A stretch of 64,000 nucleotides of DNA from positions 7,025,416-7,089,415 of the forward strand of contig NC_037596.1 of NCBI RefSeq assembly GCF_003073045.1. The letters run 5' to 3'. Under the pieces are notes generated by a model that was not told where the DNA came from, did no database searches, and saw only the letters and a program-made list of their open reading frames with translations. Below are positions 12,060-24,992 of the stretch, piece by piece. Positions within the stretch are counted from its first letter, which is position 1. Each line of letters begins with the position of its first letter. Position numbers and translations under genes: made by a program. This DNA comes from Pomacea canaliculata. Its lineage: Eukaryota; Mollusca; Gastropoda; Architaenioglossa; Ampullariidae.

Positions 12060-13515
12060 GTGTAGAACTTTATGATTATTGACTTGTTTTTTAAATTAGA
12101 CAGCGGTCTGGCCAGTAAGTCCTTCAGTAACTCTATTCTGCAAATTATTGGTTACAGTAACGAAAATTTCTCTGAAATTTAAATTGACATTGCAGTAAAC
12201 CAGCTCACAGTGGTGACCAAAACAAACTGCCGTGAAATCTTCTAAAACAATCCAATTTTCAGACACTAATAAATTTCACGAAGACGATGGGGGCGATTGT
12301 GATTCACCTAGTCACGATTGTCGAGGTATATCACAATCAAATATTAACACTCAGTACAAACTCAAATACTGTACTAATGTATAACTTCAAATGTATTCAT
12401 TTCCTGAATTCTATGTACAGATATTTACAGATGCTCATATAGTTTGATCATTACTTGAGACAAGGTCAACGGAATTAACCACTAAAACAGGAAGAGTTTC
12501 AGCTTCGATAAGGGTAAGCAGATTTCACATTTTTAAACCGTCTAATCATCTGCATTCTCCAAATGTGGCTTTGTTTACGTACACTATTGTTACAAAATTA
12601 TCTTAACCATGTAGGTCTGTTTAACAGAAATAATCAAGTTCTATTTCAAAGGGGATTCAACCCTGGCTGTATGATAGTTTTTCGGGAAATCTTCTGTTAT
12701 TACATGGAGGAGGGCATGGTATTTACAGTTTATCTTTGATTTCACAATGGTTTAGAACTTGCAAAATATGTCAATGAGGGATTTCTTACTGTACAGTAAC
12801 ACAAGTACCGAATGCAGAGACACAGCGATGATAAGAACATCCTGACAGTTCAAAGACCCTTGTCCAGTTTCTAACCTTTCAGAAAGTTAAAAATAGTATT
12901 TTATTGTTTGAAACTAATTTTACATCATTAAACAAGACCGAGGACATCAAAAGATCAGTAGTTTTATTTACGTTTGCAATATACCGGCTTAAATTCACAA
13001 ATAATGTTTAAAGCAGCACAACAGCCACATACAACTTGAATAATGATAACATCTCGGTAAGGTCTTCACACACACACATGCGAGCGCGATTTATGCTATA
13101 CAAAGTATACACAGTATAGCTGAAAACTAATCAGGCCAATTTCCTGATTTAACATGCTTGAAGTTCCGTCTTGGTCCTTAAAGCTTTCGTTCCTAGAATC
13201 TGACGGCATCGTATCTAATATCTTTGCAGTTCCGCTTCGGTTGCTTCGACTTCACAACACGGAAGACAATAGGAAAGAAAAGTGTTTTTGACCACAGCCG
13301 GTCCTTCGAGTTCTGTGGGATTGCTGGTTTTGTACTTCTCTTCATTGGTAATTTGTTATTTTTTAACCGAAGTTTTAATCATCATCCTTATCATCAGCAA
13401 CAGCTGCATCTGGGGCATATTCATTCTCTGTATAAGAATCTTTTTTTTATGTCCTTTATGCCGAAATACACCTTTCTCTTTTCAGAATTTGCTTAAGATT
13501 GTTTCGAAGAAAACA

Positions 13516-16500
13516 ATGGACTTCTCGAAATGTTTGATGTTGCTAGTTCTGGTCCTTTGTTTTGCAGGTATGTACCTAACCTCTTATCTTCTGTTACGAT
13601 TTTCTGCTCTGTTTAACTTATGTTTTAGTTATTACTCTATCCATAGTTTGTATTTTAGTCCACATTTTTTTACCAATGTGACAAGATAAAATGCTTTTAT
13701 GCGTCTGGACAAGAACCACTTGTAAACCTTCGGGAAAATATACTTGACAAATTTAATACATTTTAGTACGCTATTGTTTTTTTAACACCTGTTGTGTGTG
13801 TTCGTAGAAATACAGGGCAAGTGTGAAAAGCAAGAAACCGATGAAATTCTTGCTTGCGTTTCGCCTCATATGATGCATTTTTTTTCATTTGCAATCAGTC
13901 CTTTTTGTGCAAGACATCTTATCACACAAGATATTTGCACGTGAGTTAATGTCTTCCTGTTGTACTACTCGCTTGTTAGTATTCATTATCAAATATAAAT
14001 TATGTGAACGGCTTGCTACAATTATCTAAGGGTTATTAATGACAGAATACTGGTTTTTTCTTCAAGTAAGATACAAATCTTCTTGATTTTACCCAGGAAG
14101 TTTGCAGACATCGTGCGATGTGTTAATGGCGTTAAACTCTCATCGGAATGCGTACGAGACTCTGCCAAGCAACTCAGCACAAACTTGGGTAAGCATTTAC
14201 ACCAATCAGTCAAAGAAAGTGATGAAACGATCTGGCAGTGACATTATTTAGTTGGAATAAAGTAGATTAATTAAAAAAAGAAAGAAATCCCTGACTCTCT
14301 GCTCTATCCTGGAAAACAATCTTGCGTTAGAATTACTTTTCTACGGACATGCGTTAGAATTTCAGTAAAACCAAAATCTGTCTTGTCTATAGAGATATAT
14401 ACAGATTTTTGTTTCTCAGAAGATATCTTATTCAGCAATTAAAACTTCAATATCTGTTATACATTATTTCTATTTTCCCATAATAATTCTTGTTGCCAGA
14501 GATTGCTTGTAAGCTGAATGACTTCCAGGAAGTTTGCATTAACGCACCTGCCCTTCGGACAGGTAAGTATTGTTCATTGAACAGTTTATTTAATTTGTAG
14601 ATCTTCGTACAAAAAGCTACAAAAAATATAATTGATTACTCTTCCATGCTACTCGGTAAAATTATAATTTTATATATATATTTATGTACTCACTCCCCCT
14701 GATTTAGTTTTATTTTATCTTCCTTTTTTAACCGCCTAGTTCTAGTTAGCATCCCACTTGGTCTCCACGTTTTCTTTCGTTTGTATTTTTATACCACGTG
14801 AATTCTTCGCGTAATTCATCGAGATTAGAGAGACTGAAGACAGTGGCAAGTAGCATTCCTTTCCGTCGCATCATTTGTAGTAAACGAAATTAAGTATAAA
14901 AATCGCAGACTGATACTTAAATGAGAGAATAAAAACCCTTTCACTGCCAACCCAGTATCTTCAAACTTGTACATAGTAAATGATCTTTGTACATTAAAAT
15001 AGTTTCCAAAAAGTCATCTCTTGATATTCAAACATCGCTTTAGGAACATTGACCTTTGATTCAAAAAAAAAAAGAGTATTTTAAATTAATGTTTTCCATA
15101 ACTCTTTGCAGAAATCGACTTGTCAGCGCAATCGCTACCTGTCGGTAAAGGTGAAAGTGGTGCATCCTATGGTACAGGATATACTGTGCAGACGACAACT
15201 TCTCCAGCTAAAAGTAAGATTTTTTGTGTGTAGAAGCTCGAATTAACAAAACATTACTAGAGATAATATTTTACAGAAGATGCGTGCTTCCCGAACGATG
15301 AATCCTGAACTAAGCTACTTGCTTATTGTAGAACCTATTATGAGTGTTGTTTGTGTTTGTTTGCTGTTAGTTTATACTAGAATATTAAAATATGCTTTAG
15401 AAGTTATTTATATCCATATATAAAGTTGCGTGTCTGAAGGCCCCACCCTATTCACACACTCTGAGAATAAATATAATAATCGTTTGTGGACTTCAAGAAA
15501 TGCGACAATCCACTTGAGTAGACGGACGACGATGTTAATAATAATATTAATAATAAAGGTAAACAAACCCAATACGCATCCTCTACCACAAGTTTCTCCT
15601 TGAGCATGAGTAATAAAAAAGTACACTTTAAATTTAATAAATGTTAATGCAATATATGTTTTTTTCTGTTACATATGTTTCGGAAATACAAGTCAAGTGT
15701 ACGAAGGAAGAAATCGACGTCTATGCCAATTGTTTGTTGCCTCACATGTTGAGCTTCTCCCCGGTGCTGAGCGGCTCTTCTTGTGACAAAAATCTTATCT
15801 CAAAAGATATCTGCAAGTGAGTTACTTCACACGCAATATTCCTCCATTGTGTTGCACATACACAAAGTAAATAAGCACTTGTATGTGTGTGGACATGTTC
15901 AGGCATTTACTCACAAACTATACAAACGCTTGTTTATATTATATTATTATATTTATATTATTATTATAGATTAATATTGCGATGTGTTTATATGTGAGTG
16001 TGGGCGTGCAATAATTTCATATTGTGAGATTATTTTTATTTATCACAATATCCTATTAATATCAGCATCTTTACAAGAAGCAGGGTGTTACTTGCTGAGG
16101 TTGAAAGCCTCTACAGATAATTTTTTGACAACACTGGAGTTAACATTTTTTAACAAAATATTTGTGGATGTTACCACAGGAGGGTAGCAGATGTTGCGCA
16201 ATGTTTCCATCATGCCACAGCTACACGGATTTGTGGCATTCACCTTGCCCAGCAATATGCCACACAGCTGAGTATGTTTTTAAAAGAAAACAGGAATAAA
16301 AGGAGAAAATTATGTCTCATGAAGTCCAACATTATTCAACAAAATCAATCTGTTCAATTTGAAACTTGACTGAATTACAATCGACACTGTAGAGACGGTG
16401 TCAATGATTTGTACTAGAATTTTATATATGACCCACACGTATGTCTTGTTTATCGGGATATGTTCAAAAGATTATTTTACCTGTATCTTTAGTGCTTTAA

Positions 16501-19500
16501 TATTTGTTGCACATTATCTTTAGCAATTTACATTTTGGCAGATTTTTCTTGTAGCCTGAATGTCATCTTCGAAGTTTGCGCCAACATTTCCATGCTTGAC
16601 ACAGGTAAGTGTTCTGAATTATTTGATCCGATTGTGGTCTTCGAACGTTGAAACTAATCGTCTATATTTATTTCCCACCAGCGGATTGTGAAATACTATG
16701 AAATATTATATACTTTTTGTGTTAATTTGTAAGGTTTTTTTTTACTTTTATATTTTCGCTAGTTTCTGGCAATATATATATATATGGTTTAGTCCTTGTT
16801 ACTCGAGGAGCATAGGGCAGCAATATATATATAATTTTAAGATAAAGAACACACAGAAAAGAGAGGTACTAAAAGGACCAAGACCAAAGTAAGCAAGAAA
16901 AATCCTTTTTGCAACGAATAGTAAGACCAAAGACAATGACAAACTCATAAATATCTTTTAAGCTATATTTTACATTTTCGCAAGGAAAGAGGAACTAAAA
17001 AACAAGAACAAGAGCTGAGAGTAACATGATATGGCAACAGTAAGGGTGTGAACAAGGACTAGCACTATGGGAAAGTACAGCAAAGTAACACATAGCATTT
17101 GTGTTTATTAACAGAGACTCCCTTAATTGTGGTACTGTTATAGAGAATTCTTTTCTATCTGGGTGCTTCTAACTTTGCATGTTGACGATACATATGCTCC
17201 CTGCCTGTAATGATGCTTCTAATGATACAGGAGATGCTGTAGAAACGACAGTATCTTCAGCAGAAGGTAAGATTGACTTTGATAGCTTGCATACACATAA
17301 CTCTCACCACATTGTTAAAGAGAGCAAAAATATAAAGTGAAGGAGGCTGAGAACAAACAATCAAATCAATAGCTAGGAGGATATATATATATATAAACAT
17401 ATAGTCTGTAGATAATACAACAAAATAGAAACAATATAAAAATCGCTTGCTCTCAATGTATGTATAAAAATGTAGATATATATAATCATCATTGACTTTC
17501 ATTAAACAAAAGCTTTGGAGGTTTTTCTTGTATTTTTTCTTATTAACATCTGCAATTTTCTTCTATTTTTTGGTAGTATTTTTACACTGCAAAAGCTAAT
17601 TCTATGTTATGGTGATTTATTTTTCAGCTGTTCAAGCTCCACTTATAAAATAACCGTATATAGTCTCTGTATTCATAATATTTTAATATTAAAGGATCAT
17701 TTTAGCAATTGCTTTTATTACTTTCATTCATTTTTTTAATGCCATCCTCTAATAGCTTTCGAAAAAGTTTCCTGCAACAAGAAATGTTTTTATGTTGGTC
17801 TATATGAACGATGACAAATAAAATTTAATAATAATTACTTAAAGATTGATTTATGTTATTAAAGATATTAAATATTACTTTCACAAATGTATGTTGTATG
17901 TTGTTATCTTCTAATAAACAAGGTCTATGTAAGGAGCAGAGAAGTAGTGCTTTCAGTGCCTGCATTACTCCCTATAGCATGATGTTCATCCGGCTGACGA
18001 GAGGCTCTTCTTGTGATAGAAAACATCTCTTAGAGAACTCTTGCGAGTAAGTGGACATATAGGTGTATGCCAACTGTTCTTGATTAAACGATATATGTAT
18101 TGAGCTTGATGTGTAGCCTACACGCCTGAATACCACTATACTTACAGAATCTACACACTTGAGTACACATATTCACAAAATGTGTATATGTGGAAGAGTG
18201 GATATAATTTATATAAAAAGAAACAAGTAAAATAAAATAGACAGGGTCAAAAATGACAAATTAACAAGCACATATGACTTCTTGAAGGGTGGTTTATGAG
18301 TATTTAATAGCTTATGACACATGAGCAGAAAATATTTCTTCCAGTAGTAAAAAGTAGAAAGATGTTCTCTCCCCAAGTACTTATGTATTAATTACTCTTA
18401 ATTGTTGCTAGCAGTAGTAACAATATGTCAGTTAATAACAGATACGTCATCGTGGTGCTAATAGTAGAAAGTTCTTACAGTTCTGTTCTTTTAAAATTAC
18501 TTCTATTAATTAGTTTCAATATATTTTTTTTCTTTTTCTCAGTCTATCTTTATATCCAGCTGGTTACTTTTTAATCGTGAATACAACTATCATGACAAGG
18601 GACATAATAAGCCTTGCAGAATAACTCCAGAAAACTTGAGTTCACATTCTCGCAATTGTTTATGATATTATTGTTTATGATATTATTGCAGGGATTTTGA
18701 ACATGTCGTGCAATGTTTCAATAACCTCAAAGTTACCAGGACATGCAGGCGTCAGTTCTTTAGGGAAATCAGCTCGGATGCCAGTATGTGTTTAACATCA
18801 ACATCTTTCTATAATTATATTTCCCAACCAGATCATGTAAAGTCAGCTTTATGTTTGAAGTCACTATCAGAATTCCTTTCTATGCCATTAAACAAGATGC
18901 TTATGTAATATTATCAAAAGAAACTTTTATACGTCCCATCATCTTTGTTAGTTGAAATTTATTATCATGATATAATTAGGAATACTTGAGTATTTATTTT
19001 GCTTTTCATGTCTTTCTCTCTTTACAATTTTCTTCTTGTAGATTTCGCTTGTAAGCTGACTGACTTTCAAGAGGTTTGCACTGATGCTCCTGCCTTTGAC
19101 ACAGGTTGGTGTTTTTCATTAAATACATCATAACCAAAGAATACTTAAATATCACACTGATTATATCATGCTGTTTCCATGTTGTTGCATAACCTTCCTT
19201 TGTCAACATCAGGTGTCCATGTTTTGTTATATAAACTGAAGCCACCGCTTTACAGGTCCCTTGAGATGAGGGAGATAATTCTCTTCTTTAATTAATCTAT
19301 GTTTATGCCATTCACCACGCACTGAGCTAGTCGGAAACCAAAAAAACAGGGTTTCCTTGTTTTACAAATCTGAATTTTTCATTTGACCATAAAATCATTT
19401 TACTTTTATACTGTTGCTGCTCTTTCAGATGCAGTCTTACAATCATTCTTCAAAAGTTATTTAGATATTTTAATGAATATAATTAATTTATAATTGAAAT

Positions 19501-20755
19501 GATTCATTTATGATTGATATAGTTAATTTATAATTAATATAATTAATTTATGCTTGATATAATTGATTTATGATTAATATCATTAATATAATTTATATTT
19601 GTATCAGTTTTCACATAGCAGATCAAGATGTACCGGTAACTAAGAAAAGGAAATATATACTACTGTATCATGCAACCTTAATGCACTTTCTTTTATTTTA
19701 CGAATATTTTACGAATATTGCATCTGCAACTAGTGTCGGAGACAGAAACCCAGTGCGAGGAGGAAGAACTCAACTCCTTTGATGAATGCATCTTACCATA
19801 CACATTGAGTTTTGCTCCATTGACAAGTGGCCCTACATGTAACAAAAATATTATCTCGAAAGATATTTGCCTGTGAGTTGATTATGCTTTTGTGTAATTA
19901 TATATTTTATACACATACAAAAAATTCAACAATTTATGAGTATCTTTGCTTCTGGTTCTGCTGCTCTTGATCTCCTGTTTTAAATTATTTTAGGTATATT
20001 ACTGTATACCTTAAAAGATTTTTTGAAGTGATGTTTTATAAAATAACTAAAATCAGCGAGGATGGTCGTGTCAGAAACTGAGAGCAGTGAGTATTTTTAA
20101 GCACAAAAATAATTTTCACTTCAATTTTGTAAAATAAAATCCTAGTGAATTTTCGATATAATCATTCAATATTAAGTAATATTAAAATAGTGTTCTATAT
20201 ATATAGACACACACTAGTACTCATACATACTTTTAATCCAAGGTTGTTCATCAATACCCTTATTCTCAGACATGCTCTGGATTATTAAATGTATCAATTT
20301 ATGTTTGAAGTTTGGGCTAATGTGTGTCCTGTTGACAAATTTTCTGTTTTTTTTCAGGAATTTTGCAAATATCGTGCATTGCATCAATGATGTCAAAGCT
20401 TCAAAGATGTGCAGGCGTCAGTTTGCAGAGGAACTCCACATACAAATGAGTATGTTAATATTTACATATTTCTTCCTACACATGATGCCCACACTCATAA
20501 TTTCCTTAAGTAGGATTTAGGTAGAGGGAGAGTTTAAGAATTCCTCTTCTGTTTTTTCAAAAGGGGTTTTTGCATAACTAGAATAAAAAGTTGTTTTTAC
20601 GATGAATAGCCCAAACTCTGATGTAAACAAAATTGTTCTGACTTATTTGGGATAGAAACTGCATTTAAGTAGCTTTTGTGTGAGAAGGAGTAAATGAACT
20701 ACATTAGAGCTTTGATTAATTAAACACACTTTTTTATACATAAAAATTGTTGTTG

Positions 20756-20851
<96 letters not shown>

Positions 20852-23716
20852 GACTGTTGCTACTTCATTATTAATAATATTTTATCTTTCTTTTACATAA
20901 AAATTGTTCGTTTTGACAGATTTTGCTTGCACACTAAAGACTTTCAGGAAGTTTGCCCAGATGCTCCTGCTCTAAATACTGGTTGGTGTTTTTTTATTAA
21001 GCATTTTATTCTCATTGTTTATCCTCGTACGTGGAAGTTGGTCGTTTACATAATTTTCCTACCAGCCGGTTTACAAACGGTATGACCTTTATCTACATTT
21101 TACTTTATATTTTTGCTACAGAAAGAAGTAAAACTACCATCAAAATCCCTATAGGTCAGTGTAGCAGCCTCGAAATGAGCACAAACTTTAGCGGGCAGAA
21201 AGTAAGAAATATGATCAGTCTTTGAAATTTCCCCTCTCAATTTGAACAAAGGTGCACAGCAAGCATAACTGATATGTTGATTAAATGAGATAGATTTATT
21301 CCGAAGTTAATTTTGCTTCCACAAGATATTCACCCTCATCAACCTCGTCAAGACGACTCGTCATTAGGCATACGCTGTTTTGTCAGCATTTGGTTTTAGT
21401 TTGTTACTATGAATTGTTTATGGTTGCAATACGATAGTTCCCAAACGGACTATTTTTTATAGTAACATGTGCATATCCTTATGCACACACATGATGCACA
21501 GGTGTGCACACTTACACGCACTCAGACATATCCACACAATGCAGTAACTTACACATGCAAACAGACGCACATATAGGCAAACATATGTATACAAAACACA
21601 CACACACATAAACACACGAGGTGATACGCTTATTCACTTGCCACGTATAACATGTATCTTTACTAGGCTATGATTATGACTTGTACACTGTACACCTGTA
21701 CATCCTTAGTTTCAAGAACACAAGCGATCTGTAGGACACATGAGCTCACCGACTTTCAAGGCTGCTTCTACCCGCGAGTCAGGAGTTTTAACAAACTGGG
21801 GAGTGGTTCTTCTTGTAACAGAGAACTTATATCAAAGGATCTTTGCAGGTGAGTTTAATAACAATATCCGTATTTTTTCATATATACATAAGGTCGGATC
21901 AGATTTTGCGTTCAAACTTCAGTAACCTACAAATCTTCGAATATTATGCCTAAAAATTACCTTTTAAAAATGTTTTTTTGATTTTACTGCAGGGATTTTG
22001 CAGTTATCGTGGAATGTTTCAATAAAGTCAATAGTTCACGGTCGTGCAGACGCCATTTTTCCAAGAATCTCCGCACACAAACGAGTATGTGTTTACTCTC
22101 AAAGTATTACTACCGCTAAACCACATCAAGTTTCTGTTTCTGGTCTCCCTGTTGTCCCACTTCACATTATAAAGCTTTCAGAACGCTGTTGACCCTTTGG
22201 CGCTTGAATGACGACATCACCCCTCCCATAATGATGTGCTTACGTCACTGGCTGCCTACCTCAACCGTTTCACTTACAAGTTTATTGTCTTTGTTATATT
22301 TTAATCGCTGTTCTCATGATTATTTTTATTCCTGCCTGACTGTCCAGACTCCATGTCACTCACTTCATTTAGCGGCTGATACACTCCGACTTCGACCTTC
22401 CACCTGCGCCGACCTCTTTGCCTGGAAAGTTTGACCCCGACACTAACGACTCATTACTTTCTGATAGCCTTAGAACAATCACCGGCGCCTTTAATTGTTT
22501 TATGGGATCAGTTCTCTCCATAGTTTTTTTAACATAAATTGAAGGAGTGACCAGCAGGCTGTCCATCACTGCTATACGTGGTCACCCTCACACGGGCAGG
22601 TACTCATAAGCAAACTTTAAGAATCGCAAATAGATATAGCATGATGTCATGGACCCAGCATATGGTATATTTATTCCCTCCCGTATCCTCTTAAACTTTC
22701 TTTTTTCTCATTTTGGTAGTTTTCTCTTGTCATCTGAAGGACTTCCATCAAGTATGCACTAATGTCTCTGACTTTGATACAGGTAGGTGTTCATCCTCTT
22801 ACGGTTATGCTTTTGTCTTCATAAGTTTTTCATACACAATTGAGAAACATTCTGAACATTCTATACAAGTCATTATTCATATATATATACACAAAGACAC
22901 ATAACTAGAAAGACACACCAATATATGGGATGGATCTGACAGATTTTGATGATCCAGTTTTCATGATTTGATTAATGCAAGCCAAACAGTATTAATCTGA
23001 GCTACTTCGTCGACGGCAAATGCCTTACACGTATCTCTGGCAGACCAGCAAGACTTGTCAATATATATACTTACAAGTTCAAGTTTCTGAAGCAGAACGT
23101 GACCACGCCAAAGGCTTTTGAAGGTATGATAGAATGGAGGTATTATCATCGCATCTCTTTCGACTTTAACGGCACCTTTTGTTTCCAAATAACGGTAAGA
23201 GATAAGTTTTCTACTTCTTTTTTAAATAGGTGGCACTTAGTTCATAGACTTTAAAGCTGATTATTGGCAGCTCTAGCTAAGGGAAATTGTTGTAAGTCAA
23301 TGATAATAATGGCGTGATGGTGATGAAAAGGATGATTATAAAATATTCACGAAATCATAATTTATTTCATGTTCTTTGACAACTTTAATAACGTCAGAAA
23401 ATAGAAGTGTCAATCTCATAGCAAATTATTTATCTTATTTCCAGCTGACAATCATCTGTTTTTGCTGGTTTTTTAAAGGTTATCACAGAGTTCAGACGAT
23501 GCTATGGCCACATTTCCTTTATAATTGTGCTGATTACTAATGAGAAAATGCTCTCTTTTAAAATTGAGATTTTCTAATCTACGTTTTGTGTGTCACATGG
23601 GTACACATAATACTGTCTCTTGTGCAGTTAAATGTTTTGATGGGTACGACCTGTACAAATCCAGTGTACTTCCGATCCTGCTCACCAAAAAAAGGTTTTG
23701 CAGCCTCCGGGATTAA
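13516..23716 (+). CDS. Gene 2: secreted protein with five 8-cysteine modules
   Basis: Exons: 13516-13567 (signal peptide MDFSKCLMLLVLVLCFAG); module 1 13808-13940, 14097-14188, 14500-14562; linker 15112-15213; module 2 15693-15816, 16180-16271, 16542-16604; linker 17231-17266; module 3 17923-18046, 18692-18783, 19042-19104; module 4 19734-19872, 20358-20449, 20920-20981; module 5 21710-21848, 21993-22084, 22720-22782; tentative last exon 23628-23716. Splice sites and phases repeat precisely: A is 124-139 nt, B always 92, C 63. The fourth C exon is 62 nt, a 1-base loss. An acceptor 20 bases downstream (exon 20940-20981) would restore the frame but drop one cysteine. The last exon has no hydrophobic tail, so the product should be soluble if this end is right. 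Poly(A) signals follow at 23731 and 23747. Function unknown. It could be two genes, but I found no second signal exon. Confidence 0.72.
20746..20850 (+). repeat. (TTA)n microsatellite
   Basis: About 33 near-perfect ATT units, preceded by GTT units, in the intron before the 62-nt C exon of module 4 in gene 2. Confidence 0.95.
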
Positions 23717-24992
23717 AAGAAATGGAGAGGAATAAAATATGTGTTAAATAAAGTGATCTCGTTATAAAAGTTTTATATCTGTCACGGTATTTTGTAACTG
23801 CCTAAGACGATTTGGCTAACACACTATTTTCATTTTCTACCAACTCTTTGCTTGGGAACTACTGGTACTCGTTTTTTCCCATTGTTATAATGAGAATGCT
23901 GATAACCTTTTATTAACACTTTTTTGTTTGGTTTTGTAAGAAACTTCTTTGATTTTTAGTAGTGCTTCTAAAGATTTCTTTCTTAATTATACGAATATCT
24001 CACAATATACCCTTGCACCTCATGATCTGTTTTTCTTAGAATAGATGACTCAGACTGAGTGTGAAAGAAATACTATAAACAAAAAAAGGTGTGATAAAAA
24101 AGTACAAAATCTCACATTTCATTTTGCATAAATTTCATTGTTATGTTTTATTATGACAGTAATCATGGCTTCTTGAAAGTTGCTGCAACATTCAGTTAAT
24201 CCTAGAGCTTGCATAGCAATATTTAGAGCTAAGAATATATCCAGTACAATGTAGGCCATCATAACAACCTGTACTAGGGCTACAAACGACTGTCTTAGAT
24301 GGTTTGATAAATGATTGTAAACACAAAATGTAATAATAACTTATATAATGAAAGTGTGTCATAAAAAGGGAGTGAAATACTTTAACAAATGTTTCATGTA
24401 TGATTTAAGGTATGTGCATTTTTACCATAACTACTGAATAAATTCTTCAAGATATGTTTAGCACTTGACTTTAATGTAATAAAAATACTAAAGGAGTTTT
24501 TATTTGTGTTATATATTCATGTTATCGCACATATTAATCTATGTCATCCTAAATCAGTTAAACAATGTATGCACGCACACAAACACACAGACAAATTTAC
24601 GCGAATTTAAAAAAACACTAAATCACATTTGGTTTCATACATCTGGATTCGTTCTTGATCTCATCGAATGGACTGTCTATGGAAGCAGAGAATAGAGACA
24701 TTTAAAAATACTTTCACAAATATATTACATTTGCATAACTCTCTACAACATGCATTTATGTACTAATCCATTACTCAACAAGAAGAACACAATACAGATG
24801 ATAAGGAACAAGTCAGACTGAGATGTGTGCATGGCGACACAAATATGTTTAATGACAACTGTACACGAAAAGCACGTGTCTGAATGACTCGAATATCTGC
24901 TGGTGACTAATCCCATGAGCACGGACAGCATTTAACAAACGGATCTTGAGATCAGCGACACCTTTAGCTGAGAATTAAAGATAAAGCCTATC
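23717..24992. other. Convergent intergenic region, gene 2 to gene 3
   Basis: AT-rich sequence with no exon that I can support. It holds AATAAA hexamers at 23731 and 23747 for gene 2 and a minus-strand ATTAAA near 24848 that could serve gene 3. Confidence 0.6.

Larger units (their letters stand above)
9331..13515. other. Intergenic region between genes 1 and 2
   Basis: I recognise no gene here. The canonical AATAAA at 9605-9610, about 275 bases after the gene 1 stop, is the likely poly(A) signal. The rest contains a retroelement tail (10929-10993), GA and CA repeats near 11444-11462 and 13068-13078, and a hAT-like MITE (11872-12059). The longer open frames, such as 9935-10318, show no domain or splice support. 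Confidence 0.6.

Noticed and set aside
13282-13689. 135-codon hydrophobic frame over the gene 2 start
   Set aside because: Its end overlaps the gene 2 signal exon in the same frame, but it reads through the intron. The upstream part is a chance hydrophobic run.
20747-21085. 112-codon poly-leucine frame
   Set aside because: Product of the (TTA)n repeat running into the fourth C exon of gene 2.
22190-22470. Possible retroelement fragment in gene 2
   Set aside because: Slight resemblance to a LINE C-terminal region in one frame, but too short and interrupted to support.
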